From Modestobacter marinus (GTDB lineage Bacteria; Actinomycetota; Actinomycetes; Mycobacteriales; Geodermatophilaceae): 64,000 nucleotides of DNA. Both the position numbers and the translations under genes were made by a program. Below, piece after piece: positions 26,264-34,286 of the stretch. Location of the stretch: the NCBI RefSeq assembly GCF_011758655.1, contig NZ_JAAMPA010000001.1, positions 1,984,001 through 2,048,000 on the forward strand. Direction: 5' to 3'. The notes beneath the pieces were generated by a model. It searched no databases, was not told the DNA's origin, and was given only the letters and a program-made list of their open reading frames with translations. Position 1 is the stretch's first letter; each line of letters opens with the position of its first letter.

Positions 26264-26396
26264 CACACGCGTGTGGTTTTCCACAGAATTCTGTGGAGAA
26301 CCGCCCCTCCGGAACGTGTCGACTTGGGGACAACACGCCGTGACGGGTGTGTCACGCGGTGTTTCTGTCCACTTGTGCCCAGGACGGACCGGTCCG
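26264..26396. promoter_or_regulatory. Palindrome cluster with DnaA-box-like motifs
   Basis: Four dyads lie in 133 bases before the HTH gene: CACACGCGTGTG (26264-26275); the 18-base palindrome TCCACAGAATTCTGTGGA (26280-26297), extendable to 26277-26300 with one mismatch; a 12-base-armed dyad 26333-26344/26351-26362 (ACACGCCGTGAC with GTCACGCGGTGT, 10 of 12); CGGACCGGTCCG (26385-26396). The second contains TTTTCCACA facing TGTGGAGAA, each 8 of 9 to TTGTCCACA; further near matches are at 26325-26333 (inverse) and 26365-26373. Confidence 0.6.
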
Positions 26397-26524
26397 CCTG
26401 TCCGATTCACCCATCGCTTCCGTCACTCCAATCCCCTTACGCTCTGTTCCAGCGCATGAGCGTTCTGTTCGCCGGTGGGGAAGCCGGTGGCCGCACATGG
26501 TGCTGAGAACCGGAGTTGATCATC

Positions 26525-26869
26525 GTGACCATGCCCCAGCGCGCCGCCGTCCAGACCGTCCGTCCGGGCGTCCCGATGCCCCGCCAGATGGGCCGGCCGA
26601 TCTCGGCCGCCTCGATGGCCCGCCCGGTCCCCGCGGCGCACCCGGCCGCCATGCCGATCGGCCGCCCGGCCGCCGTCCCGGCGCCCCGCGCCGCAGTCTC
26701 GTTCCTGACCGTCGCCGAGGTCGCCGCCCTGATGCGCGTCTCGAAGATGACGGTCTACCGGCTGGTCCACGGCGGCGAGCTCTCCGCCGTCCGCGTGGGT
26801 CGTTCCTTCCGGGTGCCCGAGCGCGCCGTCCACGAGTACCTGCGCGACGCGTACACCGACATCGCCTGA
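26525..26869 (+). CDS. Excisionase-type HTH protein (Rv0500A-like)
   Basis: About 114 residues. The C-terminal 55 form an excisionase/MerR-type winged helix (FLTVAEVAALMRVSKMTVY, then GELSAVRVGRSFRVPE), the class that includes BldC-like regulators and phage Xis. The N-terminal 58 residues are a Pro/Met/Ala low-complexity extension. No integrase is nearby and the gene sits between proC and bS22 as Rv0500A does, so it is a chromosomal regulator rather than a phage remnant. GTG 26525 follows CCGGAG at usable spacing; ATG 26531 is possible. Confidence 0.8.
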   Translation: MTMPQRAAVQTVRPGVPMPRQMGRPISAASMARPVPAAHPAAMPIGRPAAVPAPRAAVSFLTVAEVAALMRVSKMTVYRLVHGGELSAVRVGRSFRVPERAVHEYLRDAYTDIA

Positions 26870-26910
26870 GCGAGGACCTCGTCCGCCTCGCGACGAGGCC
26901 AGGTCCTCGC
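26870..26910 (+). terminator. Nested hairpin terminator
   Basis: Outer arms GCGAGGACCT (26870-26879) and AGGTCCTCGC (26901-26910) enclose an inner stem GCCTCG-CGA-CGAGGC (26885-26899). It begins at the stop codon of the HTH gene. Confidence 0.85.
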
Positions 26911-27137
26911 CTCCTCCGCTCGTGGAGGCACCTGTGAGGCCGCACTCCAGCACGTCGCCGGGCGGGCCGCCCGTCCGGTGGCACCCGCCGGGTAGTCTCG
27001 GGTGCTGAGCGGCGCCGCCCCCCGGGGCGGGCCGCGCACGAGCTGATCACCTCGCCCGGCGCCCGGACCACGGATCCGCGTGACCACCCCGGTCACCACC
27101 CCCGGCCGCCGAGCGACGACGACGTCGGGAGCGGGAC

Positions 27138-27236
27138 ATGGGTTCTGTCATCAAGAAGCGCCGCAAGCGGATGGCGAAGAAGAAGCACCGCAAGCTGCTC
27201 AAGAAGACCCGCGTCCAGCGGCGCAACAAGAAGTGA
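27138..27236 (+). CDS. Ribosomal protein bS22
   Basis: A 32-residue, extremely basic peptide: it begins [19 protein letters not shown] and ends RVQRRNKK, about two thirds Lys/Arg. It matches the AURKAIP1/COX24-like peptide of actinobacteria, now known from mycobacterial ribosome structures as 30S protein bS22 (Rv0500B). GGGAGCGGGAC supplies a ribosome site before the ATG. It lies between the HTH gene and the epimerase-like gene, exactly as in M. tuberculosis. It is easily missed because of its size. Confidence 0.92.
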   Translation: MGSVIKKRRKRMAKKKHRKLLKKTRVQRRNKK

Positions 27237-27246
27237 GCTGACGCTC

Positions 27247-28377
27247 GTGCCGCCCGCGGTCGTCCTCGTCACCGGCGTCAGCCGGTGGCTGGGCGGCGCG
27301 CTGGCGGCCGAGCTCGCAGCTGACCCGGCCATCGACCGGGTCATCGGGGTGGACACCGTCCCCCCGGCCCCCGAGGTGCTCCGCCGCCTCGGCCGCACCG
27401 AGTTCGTCCGCGCCGACATCCGCAGCCCGTTGATCGGGAAGGTGATCGAGTCGGCGTCCGTGGACACCGTCGTCCACATGAACATCAGCGCCACGCCGGC
27501 CGGTGCCGGTGGGCGGGTGTCGATGAAGGAGCTCAACGTCATCGGCACCATGCAGTTGCTGGCTGCCTGTCAGCGTTCTCCGGCGGTCCGCCGGCTGGTC
27601 CTCAAGAGCACCAGCGCGGTCTACGGCGCCAGTTCCCGGGACCCTGCGGTCTTCACCGAGACCATGCAGGCCCGGCGGGTGCCCGGCGGTGGCTTCGCCA
27701 AGGACAGCCTCGACATCGAGGGGTACGTCCGCGCCTTCGCCCGCCGCCGTCCCGACGTGGGCGTCGCCGTATTGCGCTTCACCAACTTGATCGGCCCGCG
27801 GATCGACTCGCTGCTGTCCGGGTTCCTCCGGATGCCCGTCGTCCCGACCGCGCTGGGGCACGACGCCCGGCTGCAGCTCCTCCACGAGGACGACGCCGTG
27901 GCCGTGCTCACCCGGGCTGCCACCGGCGACTTCGTCGGCACCGTGAACGTCGGCGCCTCCGGCACGCTGCTGCTCTCCCAGGCGATCCGCCGGCTCGGCC
28001 GCGTCGCGCTGCCGCTGCCCGAGCCCGCGATGGGCTCCCTCGGCCGGACCACCCGCTGGGCCCGTCTGGTCGACTGGTCGCCGGAGCAGATGCGCTTCCT
28101 GAACTTCGGCCGGGTCATCGACACCCGGGTGCTGCGCGAGGAGTTCGGCTACACGCCGCGGTACAGCACTGCCGAGACCCTCGCCGACTACGGGCGCAGC
28201 CTGACCCCGGTCGTCCGCGCCGAGCTCGTCGACGACGTCACGGCCTCCGCGCGGTCGGTGCTGGGTTCGGTCGCCGGTGGCGTGCACGCCGTGCAGGGCG
28301 TCGTCGACAGCGTGGCCGGTCGGCGCCGCAGTGCCGCGCCCTCGGTCCCTGGTCTGCGGGCGGTGCGCGATGCCTGA
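27247..28377 (+). CDS. NAD-dependent epimerase/dehydratase-like (Rv0501, GalE2-like)
   Basis: A 376-residue extended SDR protein. The N-terminal nucleotide loop reads VTGVSRWLGGAL (residues 8-19), followed by IGVDT and ADIRSP. A serine-bearing KSTSAVYG block is present, but I do not see a canonical YxxxK; the matching region reads GGFAKDSLDIEGYV. So a sugar epimerase reaction is doubtful and a non-catalytic or altered role is possible. Starts GTG 27247, ten bases after bS22, and overlaps the acyltransferase by eight bases. Confidence 0.75.
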   Translation: MPPAVVLVTGVSRWLGGALAAELAADPAIDRVIGVDTVPPAPEVLRRLGRTEFVRADIRSPLIGKVIESASVDTVVHMNISATPAGAGGRVSMKELNVIGTMQLLAACQRSPAVRRLVLKSTSAVYGASSRDPAVFTETMQARRVPGGGFAKDSLDIEGYVRAFARRRPDVGVAVLRFTNLIGPRIDSLLSGFLRMPVVPTALGHDARLQLLHEDDAVAVLTRAATGDFVGTVNVGASGTLLLSQAIRRLGRVALPLPEPAMGSLGRTTRWARLVDWSPEQMRFLNFGRVIDTRVLREEFGYTPRYSTAETLADYGRSLTPVVRAELVDDVTASARSVLGSVAGGVHAVQGVVDSVAGRRRSAAPSVPGLRAVRDA

Positions 28378-29275
28378 GGCCCGGGTGATCCCGTTGCGGC
28401 CCGACGACGACCCGCCACCGCCGCCGGGGGCCCCTCCGGGCTGGGACGAGCAGCTGGCCGGTGGCCTGGAGTTCCTGCGGCGCCGGCTGACCGGTGAGTA
28501 CGACACCGACGAGTTCGGCTTCGACCCCGACCTCACCGACCACCTGCTGCTGCCGGGGCTGCGCCCGCTGTTCCAGCGCTGGTTCCGGGTGGAGACCCAA
28601 GGGCTGGAGAACGTGCCCGACGTCGGCGGCGCCCTGGTGGTGGCCAACCACTCGGGCACGATCCCGGTCGATGCGCTGATGGCCACGGTGGCGCTGCACG
28701 ACGAGCACCCCGCGGCTCGCCGGCTGCGGCTGCTCGGCGCCGACCTGGTCTTCCAGGTGCCCTTCATCGGCTCCCTGGCGCGCAAGCTGGGCGTCACGCT
28801 GGCCTGCAACGAGGACGCCGAGCGGCTGCTGTCCGATGGTGAGCTGGTGGGCGTCTTCCCCGAGGGCTTCAAGGGCGTCGGCAAGCCGTTCCACGAGCGG
28901 TACACCCTGCAGCGGTTCGGGCGCGGGGGTTTCGTCAGTGCCGCGCTGCGGACGGGCTCCCCGATCGTGCCGTGCGCGATCGTGGGGGCCGAGGAGATCT
29001 ACCCGATGATCGGCAACGCGCGCACCGCTGCCCGCCTGCTCGGGCTGCCGTACTTCCCGATCACCCCGACCTTCCCGCTGCTGGGGCCGCTCGGCGCGGT
29101 GCCGCTGCCGTCGAAGTGGTTCATCGCCTTCGGCGAGCCGATCGAGACCGCGTCCTACGGCCCGGCCGCAGCCGACGACCCCATGGTCGTCTTCAACCTG
29201 ACCGACCAGGTCCGCGAGACCATCCAGCACTCCCTCTACCGCCTCCTCCTCCAGCGCAGATCCGTCTTCAGCTAG
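28370..29275 (+). CDS. PlsC-like acyltransferase (Rv0502-like)
   Basis: A 301-residue lysophospholipid acyltransferase-family protein, probably membrane-associated on the cytosolic face. It holds the catalytic NHSGTIPVD block (an HX4-5D variant, about residues 86-94) and FPEGFKGVGKPF (about 163-174) for the glycerol-phosphate site. Coupled to the epimerase-like gene by overlapping starts. Substrates are not known; glycerolipid synthesis is likely. Confidence 0.85.
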   Translation: MPEARVIPLRPDDDPPPPPGAPPGWDEQLAGGLEFLRRRLTGEYDTDEFGFDPDLTDHLLLPGLRPLFQRWFRVETQGLENVPDVGGALVVANHSGTIPVDALMATVALHDEHPAARRLRLLGADLVFQVPFIGSLARKLGVTLACNEDAERLLSDGELVGVFPEGFKGVGKPFHERYTLQRFGRGGFVSAALRTGSPIVPCAIVGAEEIYPMIGNARTAARLLGLPYFPITPTFPLLGPLGAVPLPSKWFIAFGEPIETASYGPAAADDPMVVFNLTDQVRETIQHSLYRLLLQRRSVFS

Positions 29276-29334
29276 CCAGCGGGTCGAGGGAGGGGACCCC
29301 CGATCGCACTCCCGGCGCAGCCGGGCGCGACGAC

Positions 29335-29351
29335 GGGGGCCGAAGGCCCCC
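29335..29351 (+). terminator. Hairpin after acyltransferase gene
   Basis: GGGGGCC (29335-29341), loop GAA, GGCCCCC (29345-29351): a perfect seven-base stem with a tight loop, 60 bases after the stop. Confidence 0.65.
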
Positions 29352-29401
29352 AGAGGAAGTGCAGGCAGCGCCTCCACGCAGGCCGGGCACGGCACATCCG
29401 G

Positions 29402-29558
29402 GCGGGGGCCCGCAGGGTCCCCCGAGGTGGCCCGGGAAGGGGCTCAGCGAGACCGGGGCACGCCCCCTGGTCGCGGGGCAGGAGACGCGACGAAGTCGCG
29501 GGCCCGCCGAGCGGGGGCCCGGAGGGTCCCCCGAGGTGGGCCGGCAAACGGCTCAGCG
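29402..29558. repeat. Two 48-base direct repeats, GGGTCCCCCGAGG core
   Basis: Copies at 29402-29449 and 29511-29558 match at 43 of 48 positions; both begin GCGGGGGCCC and end GGCTCAGCG. Read on the minus strand each contains GGGGGACCCT[GC]CGGGCCCCCG, nearly the core found in the covarying hairpins at 20041-20143, and copy 1 is flanked by CCGGGC/GCCCGG. Confidence 0.8.
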
Positions 29559-29586
29559 CGGAGGGGGCACGGCCATTGGCCGCGGT

Positions 29587-29603
29587 GTCATCCGGAGGAT
29601 GAC
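29587..29603 (-). terminator. Hairpin after HAD phosphatase gene
   Basis: GTCATCC (29587-29593), GGA loop, GGATGAC (29597-29603), directly next to the minus-strand stop at 29606-29608. Confidence 0.7.
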
Positions 29604-29605
29604 CA

Positions 29606-30517
29606 TCAGAACGGCCAGTGGTTGCGCCGGCGCAGGGAGATGAGCCCGCCGACGACGCCGCCGGAGAGGGCGGCGACACCCACCGTGGGCACGCCGATCT
29701 TGGCGGCCTTGCGTCCGGTCCGGTAGTCCTTGATCGTCCAGCCGCGGGAGCGGGCGACGGCGCGCAGCTCGGAGTCGGGGTTCACCGCGACCGCGGTGCC
29801 CACCAGGGTCAGCATGGGCAGGTCGTTGGTGGAGTCGCTGTAGGCGGTGCAGCGGGTCAGGTCCAGGCCCTCGCGCTCGGCGATCGCCCGCACGGCCTGC
29901 GCCTTGGACTCCCCGTGCATCATCTCGCCGACCAGCCGGCCGGTGTAGCGGCCGTCGACGATCTCGGAGACGGTGCCCAGCGCGCCGGTCAGGCCGAGGC
30001 GGTGGGCGATGATCGAGGCGAGCTCGACCGGGGTCGCGGTGACGAGCCAGACCCGCTGGCCGGCGTCCAGGTGCTGCTGGGCGAGGTTGCGGGTGCCCGA
30101 CCAGATCCGGTCGGCCATCAGCTCGTCGTAGATCTCCTCGCTGGCGTCGACGATCTCCTGCACCTCGCGGCCGGCGACGAACGCGAGGGCGTTGTCCCGG
30201 ACGGTGTGCATGTCGGTCGCGCTCTCGCTGCCGGCGACCCGGAACTTGGCCTGCTGCCAGACGAAGGAGGCGACGTCGCGGCTGGTGAAGTACTTGCGGG
30301 CGGCCAGCCCGCGGGCGAACCAGAACAGCGAGGCGCCCATCATCATCGTGTTGTCGACGTCGAAGAACGCCGCGGCCGTGCGGTCGGGCGCCGGGGCGGT
30401 GGCCTCGGTCTCGGCTGCGGCGGCCGAGGCGGCACCGGCGACGAGCGCGCGGGCCTCGTCGTCCTCGAGTTCGACGGGGGTGCGCGCCCGGCGGCCCCGG
30501 AAGTGCACTCGGACCAT
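29606..30517 (-). CDS. HAD-IB family phosphatase (SerB1/Rv0505c-like)
   Basis: A 303-residue HAD-superfamily hydrolase, subfamily IB. The nucleophile block is FFDVDNT (about residues 51-57), motif II is VTATP, and motif III/IV is [12 protein letters not shown]. tuberculosis Rv0505c is annotated SerB1, phosphoserine phosphatase, but this subfamily also contains phospholipid phosphatases, and the position next to an acyltransferase makes a lipid substrate possible. The C-terminal 30 residues are basic with a hydrophobic segment. GGGGAGG precedes the ATG. Confidence 0.82.
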   Translation of the reverse strand: MVRVHFRGRRARTPVELEDDEARALVAGAASAAAAETEATAPAPDRTAAAFFDVDNTMMMGASLFWFARGLAARKYFTSRDVASFVWQQAKFRVAGSESATDMHTVRDNALAFVAGREVQEIVDASEEIYDELMADRIWSGTRNLAQQHLDAGQRVWLVTATPVELASIIAHRLGLTGALGTVSEIVDGRYTGRLVGEMMHGESKAQAVRAIAEREGLDLTRCTAYSDSTNDLPMLTLVGTAVAVNPDSELRAVARSRGWTIKDYRTGRKAAKIGVPTVGVAALSGGVVGGLISLRRRNHWPF

Positions 30518-30593
30518 CCCGCACCACCTCCCCGGTGTGACTCCGACCGTCGGCCGCCATCTCGCTGACCGTCACTGCGACCCTAGCGCCGGG

Positions 30594-31247
30594 TCACCCT
30601 CCGGTGGCCGGTCCGTCGGGGAGCAGTGCGGCCAGGCGGCGTACCGCCCGGTGCTGCAGCGCCTTGACCGCCCCGTCCTTGCGGCCCATGGCCGTGGCGG
30701 TCTCGGACACCGAGAGCCCCTGGAAGAAGCGCAGCTCGACGCACCGGCGCTGGTCGGCGGACAGCTGCTGGACGCCGGCCCGCAGGTCCACGTCGGCCAA
30801 CCGCTGCAGGACGGCGTCCTCGGGGCCGGCGGTGGCCTGGTCGGCGTCCCGCATGTCGGCGGTGAGGACCTCCAGCCGGTGCCGGCCGCTCTTCACGTGG
30901 TCCAGTGCGATGTTGCGGGCGATGCTGATCAGCCAGGCCGCGACGTCGCGCCCCTGGTAGGTCAGCGAGTCGATCCGGCGGAGGGCGCGGGCGAAGGTCT
31001 CGCTGGTGAGGTCCTCGGCGGTGGCCTGGTCCGCGACCCGGCGGGACAGGTAGCGGTGGACGACGTCGGCGTACCGGTCGTAGAGCTCACCGAACCCGTC
31101 GGCGTCTCCGGACTGCGCCCGGTCCACGAGCGCCCAGACCTCGACCTCGGCCGGGGTCGGCTCGCCGCTCCGGCGCGGCCGGGGGACGACGTGCGACCGC
31201 GCCGGGGACCCCAGGGACGGCGACGTGACGGACGGGAGAGGGCTCAT
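30594..31247 (-). CDS. BldN-like ECF RNA polymerase sigma factor
   Basis: A 217-residue sigma-70 family protein with region 2 (YDRYADVVHRYLSRRVADQ, then AEDLTSETFARAL and AAWLISIARNIALDHVKSGRHRLEV) and region 4 (QQLSADQRRCVELRFFQGLSV split, then DGAVKALQHRAVRRLAALLP). The region 2.4-4 connection and the KALQHRAVR helix resemble Streptomyces BldN. It is close to hem genes, as bldN is, but the anti-sigma gene rsbN usually found downstream is missing: the neighbour is the HAD phosphatase. Start chosen at ATG 31247, after the reported RBS-like GGGGGAGG; an N-terminal 40-residue Pro-rich extension precedes region 2, as in BldN. Confidence 0.8.
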   Translation of the reverse strand: MSPLPSVTSPSLGSPARSHVVPRPRRSGEPTPAEVEVWALVDRAQSGDADGFGELYDRYADVVHRYLSRRVADQATAEDLTSETFARALRRIDSLTYQGRDVAAWLISIARNIALDHVKSGRHRLEVLTADMRDADQATAGPEDAVLQRLADVDLRAGVQQLSADQRRCVELRFFQGLSVSETATAMGRKDGAVKALQHRAVRRLAALLPDGPATGG

Positions 31248-31401
31248 GCCGCTGTCGGACCTCCCCCATCCCCGCCGAGTCGTCTGTCTGGTCGCCACGC
31301 AGCCATGGAACGGTGCGGTCCGCGGCCCATGGTGACAACATCGTGCCGCTGCGTCCACGTCCCCGCCGTCCGAGACGGCTGCTGCCCCGCGGAGGTCTGT
31401 C

Positions 31402-33066
31402 GTGTCGGTCGATCCAGCACCGCACGATCGGGACGGTCAGGAGCAGGGCGGTGCGGTGCGCTCGTTCTCCGCGCTCGTCCGGCGCGCGGCCGCGGGCCAC
31501 GGGGACGCGCCGGCGGTGGTGCACGGCGCGCGCCGGCTGACCTGGTCGGAGGTCGACGCCCTGACCGACCGGGCGGCCGCGGGGTACGTCGAGCGGGGTC
31601 TGCGCACCGGTGACCGGGTGGCGGTGCAGCTGCCCAACGGCGTGGACTGGCTGGTCGCGGTGATGGGCGCGCTGCGGGCCGGGCTGGTCGTCGTCCCGGT
31701 CAACACCGCCTACACCGACCCGGAGGTCACCCACCTGCTGACCGACTCCGGTGCACGGCTGCTCGTGGTGACGGGGGAGCGGCCGGAGCTGGCCGGCGTC
31801 CCGGTGGTCGTCGGGCCCCCGGCCGCCGACGGCCCGCCGCCGGCCGACCCGGACGACCCCGGCGCGCTGGCCCTGCTGGCCTACACCAGCGGCACCACCG
31901 GCCGCCCGCGCGGCGCGATGCTGACCCACGCGGCCCTGCTGGCCAACCAGCAGCAGTGCCTGGCGCTGGACCCGCCGCCGGTGCGGGCCGGTGACCGCGT
32001 CCTGCTGGCCCTGCCGCTGTTCCACGTCTACGGCTTCAACAGCGGCTGGGGGCTGGTTGCGGCCACCGGTGCGTGTGCCGTGGTGCTGGAGGAGTTCGAC
32101 CCGGCGGCGTCCCTGGCGCTGATGGCCGCCGAGGAGGTGTCGGCGGTGCCGGGTGCCCCGCCGATGTACGCCGCCTGGCTGGCGGTGGCCGACGCGGCCG
32201 GGAGCGACGCCGTGCTCCGCCGCGGGTTCGCCGCCGTCCGGACGGCGAGCTGCGGTGCCGCCCCGATGCCCGGTGCGCTGTTCGAGGCGATGCGCACCCG
32301 CGCCGCGGTGACGGTCTGGGAGGGCTACGGGCTGACCGAGGCCGCCCCGGTGCTGGCCAGCACCCTGGCCACCGGGCGGGCGAAGCCAGAGTGCATCGGC
32401 GGTCCGCTGCCCGGCGTGGAGCTGGTGCTGCGCGACACCGCCGGCGGGCCGACGGCCGGGCCGGACCCGGGCAGCCGGGTGCGGGCGGACGTGTTCGGCG
32501 ACCCGTTCGGCGACGAGGACGCCGACGGGGAGACCGGCGAGATCTGCGTGCGCGGCCCCAACCTGTTCGGCGGCTACTGGCCCGACGGGGCCGACGGCCC
32601 GGACGCCGACGGCTGGCTGCTCACCGGCGACATCGCCTACCGCGACGCCGAGGGCGACCTCAAGCTGGTCGATCGGCGCCGGGACCTGGTGCTGGTCAGC
32701 GGCTTCAACGTCTACCCGGGCGAGGTGGAGCGGGTCCTCGGCGAGCACCCGGAGGTGGCCGAGAGCGCGGTGATCGGCGTGCCGGACCAGCGCAGCGGCG
32801 AGGCGGTGCACGCCGTCGTCGTCCGCACCCCGGGCGCGGAGGTGACCGAGGAGCAGCTCCGCGAGCACGCCGGTCGGTCGCTGGCCCGGTTCAAGGTGCC
32901 GGTGGCCGTCCACTTCGTGCCCGAGCTGCCGCACTCCCTGGCCGGCAAGGTCAGCCGGGCCCGGCTCCGCGAGCTCGGGCTGGAGCGGGCCGCGGCCGCG
33001 GCGGACGCCGAACCGTCGGCCGCGGCGGCGGCCGAGCCGTCGACCACGGAGGGATCGGATGACTGA
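31402..33066 (+). CDS. AMP-dependent acyl-CoA synthetase/ligase
   Basis: A 554-residue ANL-superfamily enzyme that adenylates a carboxylic acid and makes its CoA thioester. The P-loop is YTSGTTGRPRGAML (about residues 160-173); later EGYGLTEAAPV, GDIAYRDAEGDLKLVDRRRD, and the C-terminal lysine in LPHSLAGKVSR are in order. GGAGG (31391-31395) fixes GTG 31402. The tail is Ala/Glu-rich. It is divergent from the sigma gene and overlaps the glutaredoxin gene by eight bases. Acid substrate unknown. Confidence 0.88.
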   Translation: MSVDPAPHDRDGQEQGGAVRSFSALVRRAAAGHGDAPAVVHGARRLTWSEVDALTDRAAAGYVERGLRTGDRVAVQLPNGVDWLVAVMGALRAGLVVVPVNTAYTDPEVTHLLTDSGARLLVVTGERPELAGVPVVVGPPAADGPPPADPDDPGALALLAYTSGTTGRPRGAMLTHAALLANQQQCLALDPPPVRAGDRVLLALPLFHVYGFNSGWGLVAATGACAVVLEEFDPAASLALMAAEEVSAVPGAPPMYAAWLAVADAAGSDAVLRRGFAAVRTASCGAAPMPGALFEAMRTRAAVTVWEGYGLTEAAPVLASTLATGRAKPECIGGPLPGVELVLRDTAGGPTAGPDPGSRVRADVFGDPFGDEDADGETGEICVRGPNLFGGYWPDGADGPDADGWLLTGDIAYRDAEGDLKLVDRRRDLVLVSGFNVYPGEVERVLGEHPEVAESAVIGVPDQRSGEAVHAVVVRTPGAEVTEEQLREHAGRSLARFKVPVAVHFVPELPHSLAGKVSRARLRELGLERAAAAADAEPSAAAAAEPSTTEGSDD

Positions 33067-33319
33067 GCCGGCACCTCGGCTGCAGCTGCTCACCCGCGAG
33101 GGCTGCCACCTCTGCGTCATCGCCGCGGAGACGCTCACCCGGATCGCCGGGGAGGCCGGCCTGGGCGTCTCGCTGGTCGACGTCGACACCGACACCGAGC
33201 TGCGGATCGAGTACGGCGACCGCGTGCCGGTGGTGCTGCTGGACGGCCGGGAGCACAGCCACTTCACCGTCGACGTCCCGCGGTTGCGCAGCGACCTGGG
33301 CATCCCCTCGCCGCACTGA
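33059..33319 (+). CDS. Glutaredoxin-like protein (Rv0508-like)
   Basis: An 86-residue thioredoxin-fold protein with the redox motif CHLC (Cys16-Cys19) near its N-terminus and VPVVLL, the cis-proline loop, at residues 56-61. DUF836/glutaredoxin group. In an organism that makes mycothiol, not glutathione, its reductant is unclear. It lies directly ahead of rex-hem, as Rv0508 lies ahead of hemA. A seven-base hairpin (33329-33356) follows. Confidence 0.85.
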   Translation: MTEPAPRLQLLTREGCHLCVIAAETLTRIAGEAGLGVSLVDVDTDTELRIEYGDRVPVVLLDGREHSHFTVDVPRLRSDLGIPSPH

Positions 33320-33461
33320 CCCGCACGGGCCGACCACCGGGTGCGCCGCGGTCGGCGGCCGGTGAGATGCTGGACACCCGTCCGGGTGCACCGGGGCCCG
33401 CCACGGGCGTGGTCTCCACCACAGCGGGCGGCTGCGACCTGCGGCAACGCCCTCGGCGACT

Positions 33462-33490
33462 TTGTTCAGGCGTTCACAAGCGGTTACCGT
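33462..33490 (+). promoter_or_regulatory. rex-hem promoter with Rex operator
   Basis: A -35-like TTGTTC (33462-33467) and -10-like TACCGT (33485-33490) are 17 bases apart. Overlapping the -35 and spacer, TGTTCAGGCGTTCACA (33463-33478) matches the Streptomyces Rex operator TGTGAACGCGTTCACA at 13 of 16 positions, with a perfect right half. Rex bound here should block RNA polymerase, giving autoregulation. The mRNA leader would be about 100 bases. Confidence 0.78.
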
Positions 33491-33596
33491 GGCGTTTGCC
33501 GGGTGCCGACGTGCCCGTCTCCCTGACCTGTCTGAGTCTCCCCGATCGTCCCCGGCCCGGCCGGGGGGTGCGGTCGGACCGCTGTGGAGTCTGCCC

Positions 33597-34286
33597 GTGT
33601 CCCAGTCGCGGCCCCGGATCATCCCGGAGGCCACCGTTGCCCGGTTGGCCGTGTACCTGAGGGTGCTGGCCGGCCTCGCCGACGGCGGTCGCAGTCACGT
33701 CTCCTCCGGCGAGCTAGCCTCGGCGGCCGGGGTGAACCCCGCCGGTCTCCGCAAGGACCTCTCCTACCTGGGCCCCTGCGGCGTCCGTGGGGTCGGGTAC
33801 TCGGTCGCGGGCCTGCGGGACCGGCTCACCGACGCCCTGGGCGGGGAGCGTTCCCGGCCCTGCGTGCTCATCGGGATCGGCCGGCTGGGGTCGGCGCTGG
33901 CCGACTACGCCGGGTTCGCCAGCCGGGGCTTCGAGTTCGTCGGGCTGCTGGACACCGACCCCGCCACCGTCGGGCACCAGGTCGGTGGCCTCCGGGTCCG
34001 CCCGGTGGAGGAGCTGGAGGCCGTCGTCGCCGAGACCCGGGCGACCATCGGCGTCATCACGACACCGGCCGAGGTGGCCCAGTCGGTCTGCGACCGGCTG
34101 GTCTCGGTCGGGGTGAGGAGCATCTTGAACTTCGCGCCGGTGGCGTTGACGGTCCCTGCGGGTGTCGACGTCCGCAAGGTCGACCTGTCCGTGGAGCTGC
34201 AGGTGCTGGCCTTCCTGGACCAACAGCGCCACGGGACGCCGCCACTGCTGGCCCCGCTGCGGGCCGCCCAGGGGGCAGCGCGATGA
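33597..34286 (+). CDS. rex: Redox-sensing transcriptional repressor Rex
   Basis: A 229-residue repressor that reads the NADH/NAD+ ratio. The N-terminal winged helix begins IPEATVARLAVYLR and continues SSGELASAAGVNPAGLRKDLSYLG; the C-terminal Rossmann domain has VLIGIGRLGSALADY and the LLDTDP acidic end. GTG 33597 is chosen because GGAG lies seven bases upstream and the protein then starts where other Rex proteins do. First gene of a rex-hemA-hemC-hemD-hemB order as in Streptomyces, coupled to hemA by ATGA. Operator-like sites are present before rex itself and before nuoA. Confidence 0.95.
   Translation: MSQSRPRIIPEATVARLAVYLRVLAGLADGGRSHVSSGELASAAGVNPAGLRKDLSYLGPCGVRGVGYSVAGLRDRLTDALGGERSRPCVLIGIGRLGSALADYAGFASRGFEFVGLLDTDPATVGHQVGGLRVRPVEELEAVVAETRATIGVITTPAEVAQSVCDRLVSVGVRSILNFAPVALTVPAGVDVRKVDLSVELQVLAFLDQQRHGTPPLLAPLRAAQGAAR

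Larger units (their letters stand above)
29276..29605. other. 330-base intergenic stretch with repeats and terminators
   Basis: No gene with sensible codon use is found on either strand. It contains hairpins at both ends (29335-29351, 29587-29603) for the two convergent genes and a two-copy 48-base direct repeat between. Confidence 0.6.

Noticed and set aside
26457-26507. 16-codon frame ending Trp-Cys before the HTH gene as a leader peptide
   Set aside because: Its ATG is 13 bases after the nearest -10-like box, there is no ribosome site, and no terminator/antiterminator pair follows.
26525-26869. Prophage or integrative element suggested by an excisionase-type HTH
   Set aside because: No integrase, attachment repeats or composition shift; the gene sits between proC and bS22 as in mycobacteria, so it is a core gene.
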